DNA of 64,000 nt, taken from contig CAZMGV010000007.1 of the NCBI GenBank assembly GCA_964565925.1, forward strand, positions 119,105 to 183,104, in the 5' to 3' direction. This document shows positions 6,873 through 15,507 of this stretch, piece by piece. Both the position numbers and the translations under genes were made by a program. Source of the stretch: CAZMGV01 sp964565925 (lineage in GTDB: Bacteria; JAGRBM01; JAHCIT01). The notes under the pieces are model-generated. The model did not search any database. It worked only from the letters and a program-made list of their open reading frames with translations, and was not told the origin of the DNA. How positions within the stretch are numbered: position 1 is the stretch's first letter; each line of letters starts with the position of its first letter.

Positions 6873-9659
6873 GTGAAGATATTTAATGTTTTTTCTAAAC
6901 TGTTTCCCCTGTGGGTGCTCATCGCCTCGGCGGCAGCGTACGCGGTGCCGGGTGCCTTCTCGCCGCTGATCGTCAACCTGCGTCTTCTGTTCATTCTCAC
7001 CATGTTCCTCACGGGACTGGTGCTGAAGGAAGAAGACGTGAGCGCCATTCGGACGAATCCGCTGCCGGTCGGTATCGGCGTGGCACTCCAGTTCCTCATC
7101 ATGCCGCTATCGTCGTTCGTGATTGCCCGGCTGCTTCCGCTGGGTGCCAGCGACCAGATCGGACTGATTCTCACCGGGTCGGTGCCGGGGGCGATGGCCA
7201 GCAATGCCATTACGTATCTGGCCGGCGGGGACGTGGCCTACTCGGTGGCGATGACCGTCACTTCGACAGCCGTTTCGCCTGTGGTGACCCCGGCCTTTGT
7301 GAACTGGCTGGCGGGCACGTCTATCACGCTGAACATGCTGGCCATGATGAGCGACATCTTCGTCACGGTGGTGGCTCCGGTCGCCGCCGGTTTCGCGCTC
7401 CGTTACTTTTTTACCGGCCAGGTCCGGCAGGTTGAACCGGTAGTCAACGCCGGGACCGTGCTGAGTATCACGGGCATTGTTGCCGCCGTGACGGCGCAGA
7501 ATTCCGGCCGGATAATGACGGTCGGCGCTGTGCTTATTCTGGGTGTCGTGCTGCTGAACGCTTCTGGATACATTCTCGGCTTTCTCGGAGCCCGGATCGC
7601 GGGGCTCAGTTCCCGGCAGCAGCTTACGGTCGCCATCGAAGTCGGGATGCAGAATGGCGGACTCTCAACCATTCTCGCGAACCGCTATTTCTCGCCAGAT
7701 GCGGCTCTGGCGGGCTCGTTTTATACTGTCTGGTGTGTGCTCACGGGAGCGATGCTGTCGCCGATCCGCCGCAGCCTAATGGCAGGTGCGGACGAAATGG
7801 AAGAGATTGATCCCCCGAATCCGGGTCCGGTGAAAGCGGTGATCCGGACCGATCCGCCGGCCGGCCAGCCGCGCCCGGCTCCGCGTTCCGGCGACAGGCA
7901 GGCCGAACGTCCGATTGAGCGGCCGGCTGAACGCTTCAACGGCAGGCAGCCGGAGCGGTTTCCGCATGACGATCCGCGTCCGCCGCGCCGTCAGGACGAC
8001 CAGAGCCGGGACGAGTTCGGCGATGACGACGAGAAGAAGCCTGGCCGTAAGCCTGCAGGCCTTCCCGGCAGCCCGCTGATCCTCGACCGGAGCCAGCATA
8101 CGATTTCGCGCAAGGCGATTTCGGCCGAGGCCCAGAAGGTGCTCTACAGGCTGCGGTCTGCCGGATACCGGGCATTCCTGGTCGGTGGCTCCGTGCGGGA
8201 CATGCTTCTGAACCGCAAGCCCAAGGATTTCGACGTCGCTACAGACGCCTCGCCGCGCCAGGTGGCAAAGCTTTTCCGTAATGCCCGGGTGATCGGCCGC
8301 CGGTTCCGGGTGGTGCATGTGCGGTACAGCCACGACACGGTGATCGAAGTCGCTACGTTCCGCGCGCCGCCACGGCCCGAGCAGCCCGAAGAGGCGGAAC
8401 TCCAGAACGACGAGTTTGCGGGCGACGAGGCGCAGGAGTTCCTTGCCGATAACGTGAATGCCGCCGCGCCGATCGGCGACGACTTGACGGACGAGCAGAC
8501 CGAATCGGACGCCCTCAAGATCGTGGCCGATGCAACCCAGCAGGAGTCCGAGGAATCCGAAGACGACGAGGATGACGAAGACGACGGACAGCCGGATGCG
8601 CCCGTACCGGGGCGTCCTTCCACCGGAGCCCGGCAAACCCGGGATGCCGAGGCGGTAAACCCCCTGCTGCAATGGGACGACAACGTCTTCGGGACCGCCG
8701 AAGAGGATGCATTCCGGCGCGATTTGACGATCAACGGGCTGTTCTACGACATCGATACTTTCTCGGTGATCGACTACGTGGGCGGTCTCGAAGATCTGAA
8801 GAAGCGGGTAATACGGACCATCGGAGACCCGAACGTCCGGTTTCTCGAAGATCCGGTCCGGATGATCCGGGCGATCCGTCATGCGAGCCGTGTCGGTTTT
8901 GATTTCGAGACGAATACCTGGGACGCCATCAAGGTGCATCACGAACAGATCAAGAACTGTTCGAGAGCCCGCGTGCTGGAGGAGTTCCTGCGGGAACTGT
9001 CGCGCGGTTCGTCCTACGCCTCACTGGCGCTGCTCGAAAAGGCCGGACTTCTGCATGACATTCTTCCGCCGCTGGCGGATCATCTGGGTCCCTGTCCCGG
9101 TGAGGCTGTCCTTCAGAAGCGCGCATGGAAACGGTTTGAAGAAGCCGACAAGAAATATCAGGCGGGCGAGATGCCCGAAGAACTCGCTTATACGGTGGCG
9201 GTGGCCCCCTATAACGACGATCTGGTCGATGAGATCTGCCAGCCCGGTTACGACACCAAGGGGCTGCCGCAGGCGCTGACGCTTGCCGGAGAGCGGATCG
9301 GAGAAATTAACCGCCGGCTGGCCGTACCGAGACGGCTCGGGATTCCGGCCGTAAACGTGTACCTGAACTTCATGCTGCTGCGCCGGGGGATTGGCACCGG
9401 CAAGATCAATGCCCGTCTGGTGGGCAACCCCCAGCGGCTCGAACAGTGTCATGGCTTCTACGTGATCGACGCGCTCGCCCGGGGGGAATCGCCGCTCGCG
9501 CTGGAGCAGATCCACAACCTGCCCCGCCAGAAGAAGAAATCGAACCGGGGCGGAAAACGCCGTGGCGGAAAACGTCCGGGTCCGAAAACAAACGGCGACG
9601 GACCCTCATCGCCACCGGGCCAGCCGGGCAGCGGCCCGGCCGATGACGGCGGCGCCTGA
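6873..9659 (+). CDS. Fusion: BASS-type transporter + PcnB-like poly(A) polymerase/tRNA nucleotidyltransferase
   Basis: One uninterrupted 928-codon frame from a GTG at 6873. Residues 1 to about 310 are hydrophobic and match the bile acid:sodium symporter (BASS) family, including GSVPGAMASNAITYLAGGD and VAIEVGMQNGGLSTILANRY. Residues ~311-405 are a Pro/Arg/Asp-rich hydrophilic linker. From about residue 406 (HTISRKAISAEA) the sequence is PcnB-like: FLVGGSVRDMLL, the catalytic KDFDVATDA (two Asp), RRFRVVHVRY, then RRDLTINGLFYDI and EDPVRMIRAIRHASR. An acidic insertion of about 100 residues (~498-596) splits the head domain, and the C-terminus is Lys/Arg/Gly-rich. PcnB enzymes add adenosines to RNA 3' ends; BASS proteins import organic acids with sodium. 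A separate internal start for the PcnB half (ATGs at 7777 and 7798) cannot be excluded. No strong Shine-Dalgarno precedes either end. Confidence 0.85.
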   Translation: MKIFNVFSKLFPLWVLIASAAAYAVPGAFSPLIVNLRLLFILTMFLTGLVLKEEDVSAIRTNPLPVGIGVALQFLIMPLSSFVIARLLPLGASDQIGLILTGSVPGAMASNAITYLAGGDVAYSVAMTVTSTAVSPVVTPAFVNWLAGTSITLNMLAMMSDIFVTVVAPVAAGFALRYFFTGQVRQVEPVVNAGTVLSITGIVAAVTAQNSGRIMTVGAVLILGVVLLNASGYILGFLGARIAGLSSRQQLTVAIEVGMQNGGLSTILANRYFSPDAALAGSFYTVWCVLTGAMLSPIRRSLMAGADEMEEIDPPNPGPVKAVIRTDPPAGQPRPAPRSGDRQAERPIERPAERFNGRQPERFPHDDPRPPRRQDDQSRDEFGDDDEKKPGRKPAGLPGSPLILDRSQHTISRKAISAEAQKVLYRLRSAGYRAFLVGGSVRDMLLNRKPKDFDVATDASPRQVAKLFRNARVIGRRFRVVHVRYSHDTVIEVATFRAPPRPEQPEEAELQNDEFAGDEAQEFLADNVNAAAPIGDDLTDEQTESDALKIVADATQQESEESEDDEDDEDDGQPDAPVPGRPSTGARQTRDAEAVNPLLQWDDNVFGTAEEDAFRRDLTINGLFYDIDTFSVIDYVGGLEDLKKRVIRTIGDPNVRFLEDPVRMIRAIRHASRVGFDFETNTWDAIKVHHEQIKNCSRARVLEEFLRELSRGSSYASLALLEKAGLLHDILPPLADHLGPCPGEAVLQKRAWKRFEEADKKYQAGEMPEELAYTVAVAPYNDDLVDEICQPGYDTKGLPQALTLAGERIGEINRRLAVPRRLGIPAVNVYLNFMLLRRGIGTGKINARLVGNPQRLEQCHGFYVIDALARGESPLALEQIHNLPRQKKKSNRGGKRRGGKRPGPKTNGDGPSSPPGQPGSGPADDGGA

Positions 9660-9663
9660 CCGT

Positions 9664-10917
9664 CTACCACTTCACGTCGACAAGAATGGGGTCATGGTCG
9701 GAAGCCTTGTGGCCTCCGGGCCGGTAGCGTTCGAACGACATTGGCGCCAGCGCACCTGTTGCCGGATCAGGTCCGGCGGGCCGGCAGCCGCGGCCCGCGA
9801 ACCAGTCCAGCTTGAGCGGCGCCTTGCCGCTCCACGGTGAGAGGCGCCAGCGCAGCAGTTTGACGCCAATCATCCCCACATGATCGCGAACAGTGTTGGC
9901 CGCTTCCGGATCGTCCACATCGTAGAGACCGGTTGAGTGATCCAGATTATTGAAATCACGCCAGTTGAAACCGTGGCGGTCTGCGACTTCGAAAGTCGGC
10001 CGGTCATAGATGCGGTAGGGCCGCATGTATTCCGGAACCGCATGGCGGAACCCGCCGCGCCAGAATTTTATTGCCAGGTTTTTTGCGAGGCCCCAGGGCG
10101 ATTGAGCGTCATAGGTGGAGGTGTTCCAGTCACCGCCCAGCAGCACCGGTCCGGTCCGGCCCCGTTCGGTCAGTCTCCTGAGCAGGTCATCCAGCTGCTT
10201 CGAGCGGTTGAGCGGTGAAGCGACGGAATCCAGATGGACACCGGCGACGGTAAGCATGCCGAGCGGCGATTCAATGTCCGCCCAGATTCCCTTTTTGACG
10301 CCGAAGCGCTTTTCGGAACGGCTGCGGAACTTGTCCTTCGTCTCGAACAGCGGGACGCTTTCCGCCCGTAATATGGGCCACCGGCTGAAGATCACATTGC
10401 CGTGCAGGCCCAGACGGTTTTCTTCCTGTAGCAGGTCGTTCCCCGAGTTCACGACCGATCCATCCCGGCCCAGCTCCAGCGTGTCACGGGGATTACCCAT
10501 GTCGAGGCAGAGGTAGTGATTGCCGAAGACGTAATGGAGTTTCAGTTCGTCGGCGATGAGCCGGGCGATGTTCCGCTGACCCGAGCGGGCCATGCCAATG
10601 TCCACTTCGTTCAGGATCAGGATGTCCGCGCTGCGGATCAGGTCGTTGCGGAGGCCGTTCATGACATGCGGAAACCGCTTGCCGCGCTCGATATTCCAGG
10701 CGACCGCCCGTACAAACGGACGCTTCGGCGCCTGACCGGTCGAAGGATGGCGGAAATATTCCAGTCCGTTCGTCACGCGTTCCAGCTCAGGGCCGTGCTG
10801 TTGCCAGATCTCGCTGCCGAAAAGCGCTTTCCGGGTCTTGAAGCGGCGGATCTCCGGCACCACCGCCTGAAGCGAGTGGGTCAGATCAACCGGGCGATCA
10901 AGTTCGACGACGGCCAT
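9664..10917 (-). CDS. Endonuclease/exonuclease/phosphatase (EEP) family protein
   Basis: A 417-residue protein with the EEP (DNase I-like) active-site signatures in order: AVAWNIERG (Asn) near residue 90, ILILNEVDIGMAR (metal-binding Glu), LLGGDWNTSTYD (Asp-x-Asn) and the C-terminal HKASDHDPILVDVKW (Asp-His). The family hydrolyses phosphodiesters in nucleic acids, phosphoinositides or sphingomyelin, and the substrate cannot be read from sequence. No signal peptide is visible. The stop lies 4 bp from the end of the convergent transporter-PcnB gene. The gene follows the M20 peptidase gene by 6 bp, so those two are likely one leftward transcript. Confidence 0.88.
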   Translation of the reverse strand: MAVVELDRPVDLTHSLQAVVPEIRRFKTRKALFGSEIWQQHGPELERVTNGLEYFRHPSTGQAPKRPFVRAVAWNIERGKRFPHVMNGLRNDLIRSADILILNEVDIGMARSGQRNIARLIADELKLHYVFGNHYLCLDMGNPRDTLELGRDGSVVNSGNDLLQEENRLGLHGNVIFSRWPILRAESVPLFETKDKFRSRSEKRFGVKKGIWADIESPLGMLTVAGVHLDSVASPLNRSKQLDDLLRRLTERGRTGPVLLGGDWNTSTYDAQSPWGLAKNLAIKFWRGGFRHAVPEYMRPYRIYDRPTFEVADRHGFNWRDFNNLDHSTGLYDVDDPEAANTVRDHVGMIGVKLLRWRLSPWSGKAPLKLDWFAGRGCRPAGPDPATGALAPMSFERYRPGGHKASDHDPILVDVKW

Positions 10918-10923
10918 GGGGTA

Positions 10924-12267
10924 TCAATTCGACAGGAACCCGGCCACCAGTTCGTAGAGTACCTTGGTGCCCCAGCCCAGGCCGTCCACCGGGATCCGCT
11001 CGTCGTGACCATGATAAAGCCTTGAGAAGACGAGTCCGGGCGGGAACTTCACCGGCGTGAATCCGTAGCACTTGATACCCAGACGGTTGTAGCAGAACGC
11101 ATCGGTGAAGCCGGTGATCATATAGGGGACGGGCACGCCAGACGGATCGGCGCGCCGGATCGATTCGGTAATCGCCTTGTAGAGCGGCGTGTTGTCGGGA
11201 AACACGTCGCCGGGGGCGTATTTCAGCACTTCGATTTCATAGTCGTCGCCCACGATCTGGCGGATTTCGGCAATGAGATCTTCGGAGGTCTGGCCCGGAA
11301 TCAGCCGCCCGTCGAGATCGATCGACGCATGTGACGGGATGACGTTCACTTTTTTCCCGCCCTGATAGATGGTCGGCGAGACGGTATTCCGGAGCATCGC
11401 GTTCAGCGCTGCCGCCTGCCACGGGTCCTGCCGGTCGACGATGTTCAGCAGCGCGCCGCCGATTCGCCGGTTGAGCAGCTGCGGCAGCACGAGATTCCCG
11501 GGCGTTTTGGTGAAACTTGCCACGGTGCGGACGAAGTTCTCGACCACCGGCGTATTGTGCTGCGGCAGCCGGATGGTACCCAGCTTGGCCACCGCGGCGG
11601 CCAGTTTCACGGTCGCCATATGCGAATGCGGCATGGAGCCGTGGCCCGGTTCGCCGCGGGCATGCAGCCGCATCCAGCAGATGCCTTTTTCCGACACCTG
11701 GATCGGGTAGATCGTCCCCTTGTCCAGATGCATCGTGAAACCGCCCACTTCGGTGATGCAGTATTCGGCATCGATCCGGTCAGGGTGCTTGTCCACCAGA
11801 AAACCGGCGCCCATGTCGGAGCCGGCCTCTTCGTCGGCCACACAGACGAGCTTGAGCTCGCGGTTCAGTTTCACGCCCTCACGCTTGAGGAGCAGCGTGA
11901 CCACGAGCTGCATCGCGGCCATGTTCTTCATGTCGATGGCGCCGCGTCCCCAGATAAAGCCGTCGGCGATTTCACCGCCAAAGGGATCGTGGGTCCACAT
12001 CTCGGGGTCCACCGCCACCACGTCCAGATGGGCGGACAGCATGAGGGGTTTCCCGGCCTTGCCGGAGCCGGGCAGCCCGGCGATCAGGTTGGCGCGTTCG
12101 GGGGCGGACTCGATGATCTCGGACTTGATGCCTTCCGATTCGAGCACGCTCGCAATGTACTTGGCCGCCGCCAGCTCGTTGCCCGGCGGATTGACCGTGT
12201 TGATCCGGAGGAGGTTCCGGAGGTGCTCAACAACTTCGTCCTGAACTTTCTGCCAGTTGATTGCCAT
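10924..12267 (-). CDS. M20-family metallopeptidase (ArgE/DapE/carboxypeptidase-like)
   Basis: A 447-residue protein with the dizinc M20 motifs: LMLSAHLDVVAVD (His, with the Asp two residues later), WGRGAIDMKNMAA (bridging Asp), CVADEEAGSDMGAG (catalytic Glu then ligand Glu), CITEVGGF, and a C-terminal LYHGHDERIPVDGLG (His). A dimerisation/lid domain sits between, beginning near RLHARGEPGHGSMPH. The ATG at 12267 is preferred; a GTG nine bases upstream has AGG too close to serve it. Members remove amino acids or acyl groups from small amides. The overall length and SxPxxxS-free lid resemble M20 carboxypeptidase/aminoacylase types. Substrate unassigned. Confidence 0.9.
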   Translation of the reverse strand: MAINWQKVQDEVVEHLRNLLRINTVNPPGNELAAAKYIASVLESEGIKSEIIESAPERANLIAGLPGSGKAGKPLMLSAHLDVVAVDPEMWTHDPFGGEIADGFIWGRGAIDMKNMAAMQLVVTLLLKREGVKLNRELKLVCVADEEAGSDMGAGFLVDKHPDRIDAEYCITEVGGFTMHLDKGTIYPIQVSEKGICWMRLHARGEPGHGSMPHSHMATVKLAAAVAKLGTIRLPQHNTPVVENFVRTVASFTKTPGNLVLPQLLNRRIGGALLNIVDRQDPWQAAALNAMLRNTVSPTIYQGGKKVNVIPSHASIDLDGRLIPGQTSEDLIAEIRQIVGDDYEIEVLKYAPGDVFPDNTPLYKAITESIRRADPSGVPVPYMITGFTDAFCYNRLGIKCYGFTPVKFPPGLVFSRLYHGHDERIPVDGLGWGTKVLYELVAGFLSN

Positions 12268-12347
12268 GCTGGACACCAGCCTAACCGGTTGGCGGGCCTC
12301 ACGGGAAACGGTAGGCTCCGCGAATTAGCCAGCAGGGAGAGCGTTCC

Positions 12348-13946
12348 ATGGGTGCATCCAGAGAAATTCTCAATGAAGCCAGAACGCGGGGCAAGCTCCG
12401 TTCGATGAACCCTGCCGATCTGGAAACGATCGGCGAACTGGACATCACTCCGGCAGACGAAGTCCTGAAAGCCGTCGAACGCGGCCGTGAGGCCCAGCGT
12501 AAATGGCGGGAGCTGGGGTTCAGGGATCGCGCCAGGTATCTGCTGGCCGTTCAGCGATACACGATTGAGCATATGGACGAGATCGCCGAGACGATCTCGA
12601 AGGAAAACGGCAAGCCGCTCGTAGAGGCGATCTCGGCCGATGTGATGCCGTTTGTTGATCTCCTGTCGTGGGTGATGAACGGCGCAGCGGAAATGCTCCA
12701 GCCGGAAGAGATCCTGCTCGATTTCAAGTGGACCGGCCGGCTTTCCTATATCCAGTGGCAGCCGCGCGGTGTTATCGGGATCATCGCGCCGTGGAACTTC
12801 CCGTTCAATATCCCAGCCGGACAGACCGCGATGGCGCTCATGGCCGGCAACACCGTCGTCCTGAAACCGTCCGAATACACCCCGTTCGTCGGCCTCTGGG
12901 TTGGGAAAGTTTTTAATGAAGCCGGTCTGCCCCCGGATGTCGTTCAGGTGGTGACCGGTGACGGCAGCACCGGCGGCGCTCTCGTGGAAAGCGCACCCAG
13001 CATGATCTGTTTCACCGGATCGGTTCCGACCGGAAAGCGGATCATGGCCGCGGCCGCGCCCCGGCTGACCCCACTCAGTCTGGAACTGGGCGGAAAAGCG
13101 CCGATGATTATCTGCAAGGACGCAAATCTTGAAGTGGCGTCCAGCGCCGCCGTCTGGGGTGCGTTCACCAATTCGGGCCAGGTGTGCGCGTCGGTCGAGC
13201 GGCTGTACATCGACGAGGCCGTTTACGATCCGTTTCTTGCCAAGGTTGTCGAGAAGGCCCAGAAGATCCGGCAGGGTCCGTCGTTCCCGACGCATGATTT
13301 CGACGTCGGTCCCATGTGTACCTATGAAGGACTGGAGCGGGCCGAGCGTCAGGTACGCGACGCCCGTGAGATGGGAGCGGAGATTCTGACAGGTGGTGCC
13401 CGCAATCCCGACCACAAGGGCTGGTTTTTCCAGCCGACGGTGCTGGCGAATGTGGACCACCGGTTCGAATGCGTGAACGCGGAGACGTTCGGTCCACTTT
13501 TACCGGTCATGAAGTTCAAGACCGAGGATGAAGTGCTGCGGCTGGCGAACGACTCGAACGTCGGGTTGACCGCAAGTGTCTGGTCGAAGGATCTGGACCG
13601 GGCGCAGGCAATGGCATCCCGCATCGAAGCCGGAACGGTGATGGTAAATGCCAACGTGTACACTTACGCCGTCCCGCAGACCCCCTGGGGCGGGCCCAAG
13701 GAGTCTGGCCTGGGCCGGACTCACGGAGCTATTGGTCTTAAGGAGATGTGCGAACCCCATCATATCCACGTGAACCGGACTCATTTCCTTAAAGAACCAT
13801 TCTGGTTCCGTTATTCCCCGGAACATGCCGGTCTGTTCAAGGGTATCGTCCGCCTGTTATGGGGTAACGGGCTGGGGGCGAGGTTTAAGGCCCTCGCTGG
13901 AGTTCTTGGGAGCGCCCGGAAACTGCCCAAAAATAACCAGCTTTAG
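12348..13946 (+). CDS. NAD(P)-dependent aldehyde dehydrogenase family protein
   Basis: A 532-residue ALDH-superfamily protein. The ATG at 12348 is preceded by GGGAGAG at proper spacing. Signatures are RGVIGIIAPWNFPFNIP near residue 140, GNTVVLKPSEYTP for cofactor binding, ITFTGS-like ICFTGSVPTGKRI, LSLELGGKAPMIICKD (general base Glu) and NSGQVCASVERLYI (catalytic Cys). The last ~50 residues (LKEPFWFRYSPEHAGLF onward) extend past the usual core and resemble the tail of succinate-semialdehyde/fatty-aldehyde type enzymes. It is divergent from the M20 gene across 80 bp. Substrate unknown; oxidation of an aldehyde to an acid is a firm family inference. Confidence 0.93.
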   Translation: MGASREILNEARTRGKLRSMNPADLETIGELDITPADEVLKAVERGREAQRKWRELGFRDRARYLLAVQRYTIEHMDEIAETISKENGKPLVEAISADVMPFVDLLSWVMNGAAEMLQPEEILLDFKWTGRLSYIQWQPRGVIGIIAPWNFPFNIPAGQTAMALMAGNTVVLKPSEYTPFVGLWVGKVFNEAGLPPDVVQVVTGDGSTGGALVESAPSMICFTGSVPTGKRIMAAAAPRLTPLSLELGGKAPMIICKDANLEVASSAAVWGAFTNSGQVCASVERLYIDEAVYDPFLAKVVEKAQKIRQGPSFPTHDFDVGPMCTYEGLERAERQVRDAREMGAEILTGGARNPDHKGWFFQPTVLANVDHRFECVNAETFGPLLPVMKFKTEDEVLRLANDSNVGLTASVWSKDLDRAQAMASRIEAGTVMVNANVYTYAVPQTPWGGPKESGLGRTHGAIGLKEMCEPHHIHVNRTHFLKEPFWFRYSPEHAGLFKGIVRLLWGNGLGARFKALAGVLGSARKLPKNNQL

Positions 13947-13965
13947 GAATAAATGATTTTCGTGG

Positions 13966-13981
13966 ACTGACCTAGGTCAGT
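13966..13981. promoter_or_regulatory. 16-bp perfect palindrome: candidate Rrf2 operator or weak terminator
   Basis: ACTGACCTAGGTCAGT reads identically on both strands. It lies 20 bp after the aldehyde dehydrogenase stop and 78 bp before the Rrf2-type regulator gene. Rrf2 proteins commonly autoregulate through such dyads. It is followed by TTTTT, so a short terminator (6-bp stem, 4-nt loop) for the dehydrogenase is an alternative reading. Confidence 0.5.
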
Positions 13982-14058
13982 TTTTAATCGTCGAGTCCGG
14001 TTTACCTTGGTGGTTGTCTCAGACGGGTACCGTTCCGTCGGAGACGTGGGAGACTACC

Positions 14059-14541
14059 GTGAGACTGACCCGGCATGGTGAATACGCACTTCGCGCGATG
14101 GTTTATCTGACCGCCCAACCGGCGGGAAAACTTTCCTCGATTTCCGAGATCGCCACGAGGGAAAATATTCCCCGGAACTTTCTCGCCAAAATCCTGAAAG
14201 ACCTGCAGCGGGCCGGAATACTGAAATCCTACCCCGGTGCCGCAGGTGGTTACCGGCTTGCCCGTCCGCCCCAGGAGATCACCTACCGGATGGTGGTCGA
14301 GGCCGGGCAGGGTTCCGTGACGGAACCGGCCGAGGGGAACAATCACCGGACCGGTCCCGCCAGTCCGGCGGTGTCCTCGATCTTCGGCCTCTGGAACCAG
14401 GCGAACGACGCGTTCGTGAAGGTGCTGGACAGTATCCGGGTGTCGGATCTTCCGGCATGGACCGCCCCGGCCGACAGGCCGGTGGGCGGCGATTCGACCG
14501 GTATCCGCGAAATGGCCGCCTACGGCAACGGCCGTCATTAG
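14059..14541 (+). CDS. Rrf2-family transcriptional regulator lacking Fe-S cysteines
   Basis: A 160-residue winged-helix protein. The GTG at 14059 (GGGAG six bases upstream) gives the family N-terminus RLTRHGEYALRAMVYL; an upstream TTG at 14014 would add 15 unrelated residues. ISEIATRENIPRNFLAKIL is the recognition-helix region and YPGAAGGYRLARPP the wing. IscR, NsrR and RsrR bind an Fe-S cluster through three cysteines after the dimerisation helix. Here the corresponding stretch (GQGSVTEPAEGNNHRTG) has none, and the protein contains no cysteine at all. It is therefore more like the cluster-free CymR type. Its likely operator is the palindrome at 13966-13981. Confidence 0.88.
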   Translation: MRLTRHGEYALRAMVYLTAQPAGKLSSISEIATRENIPRNFLAKILKDLQRAGILKSYPGAAGGYRLARPPQEITYRMVVEAGQGSVTEPAEGNNHRTGPASPAVSSIFGLWNQANDAFVKVLDSIRVSDLPAWTAPADRPVGGDSTGIREMAAYGNGRH

Positions 14542-14574
14542 CCATCTGTTCCGGCCGGTTCTAAATAACCGGCC

Positions 14575-15504
14575 ATGAAGATCACAGTTGCCGGTTCCGG
14601 CGGAGTAGGCGGATATTACGGCGGGCGGCTCGCGTCCGCCGGCGCCGATATTACATTCGTTGCCAGAGGCGCTCACAAGGATGCCATCAATCGCGATGGC
14701 CTGAAGGTCGAGCTGACTGGCGAAAACCGTACTGCCGTTATCAACGCTCCGGCCCGGGAACTGGGCGAACTCAAAGGTCCCCTCGAATTCATCCTCTATT
14801 GCGTGAAGACCACGCAGGATGCAGGCATGCTGTCGGAACTGAAACCGCTTGTCGGGCCGTCCACCTGGATACTTCCGCTTCAGAACGGAGTGGAGGCGGA
14901 AGACAAGCTGCGGGCGGCATTCCCGGAAGCGAAGGTGTTGGGCGGTACCTGCTACGTGAGCGCGCTCCAGGAAAGTCCCGGTGTGATCAGGCACTATGGA
15001 TCGGGGCTCGTGACGGCCGGCGACATCGGTTATTCGGGAGCCGGGACCGCGGAGATGCTCCAGCAGATCAAGGAACTTTTTACCAACGCGAAGATACCGA
15101 CGCATGTGTCGCCGAACATCCGGCAGGACAAGTGGCGAAAGCTCGTCTGGAACTCAGGCCTAAATCCGCTGACGGCGCTGACGAATCTGCTGGCAACTGA
15201 CGTCATCTCGTCGCCCGATACCCGCGAAATGGCCCGTGAAGGGATGCTGGAGTGCATCCGGGTCGCCCGGGCGCTGGGCCTGGCTCTTGAAGATTCCGAA
15301 GCCGACCGGCACATCGCGGGTACGGCGACTATCAAGTCGGTGCCCACGTCGATGCTGTCGGACAGACGCGCCGGCAAACCGGTCGAAATCGATGCGATCT
15401 CGGGCCCCATCGTCCGCAACGGCCAGAAACACGGCGTCCCGACGCCGCTCGCAAAAACCTATCTCACGCTGCTGACCGGCTATAACCGGTCTGTCGGCGC
15501 ATAG
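14575..15504 (+). CDS. panE: 2-dehydropantoate 2-reductase (ketopantoate reductase family)
   Basis: A 309-residue protein of normal length for the PanE/ApbA family, which reduces ketopantoate to pantoate with NADPH on the way to coenzyme A. The N-terminal Rossmann loop is GSGGVGGYYGGRLASAG. The catalytic lysine is in RQDKWRKLVWNSGLNPLTAL, and the conserved Glu/Ser/Asn region is KPVEIDAISGPIVRNG. It begins 33 bp after the Rrf2 gene and may be cotranscribed with it. Several PanE-like paralogues act on other 2-keto acids and no panB or panC is adjacent, so the pantothenate role is likely but not proven. Confidence 0.88.
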   Translation: MKITVAGSGGVGGYYGGRLASAGADITFVARGAHKDAINRDGLKVELTGENRTAVINAPARELGELKGPLEFILYCVKTTQDAGMLSELKPLVGPSTWILPLQNGVEAEDKLRAAFPEAKVLGGTCYVSALQESPGVIRHYGSGLVTAGDIGYSGAGTAEMLQQIKELFTNAKIPTHVSPNIRQDKWRKLVWNSGLNPLTALTNLLATDVISSPDTREMAREGMLECIRVARALGLALEDSEADRHIAGTATIKSVPTSMLSDRRAGKPVEIDAISGPIVRNGQKHGVPTPLAKTYLTLLTGYNRSVGA

Positions 15505-15507
15505 GGG

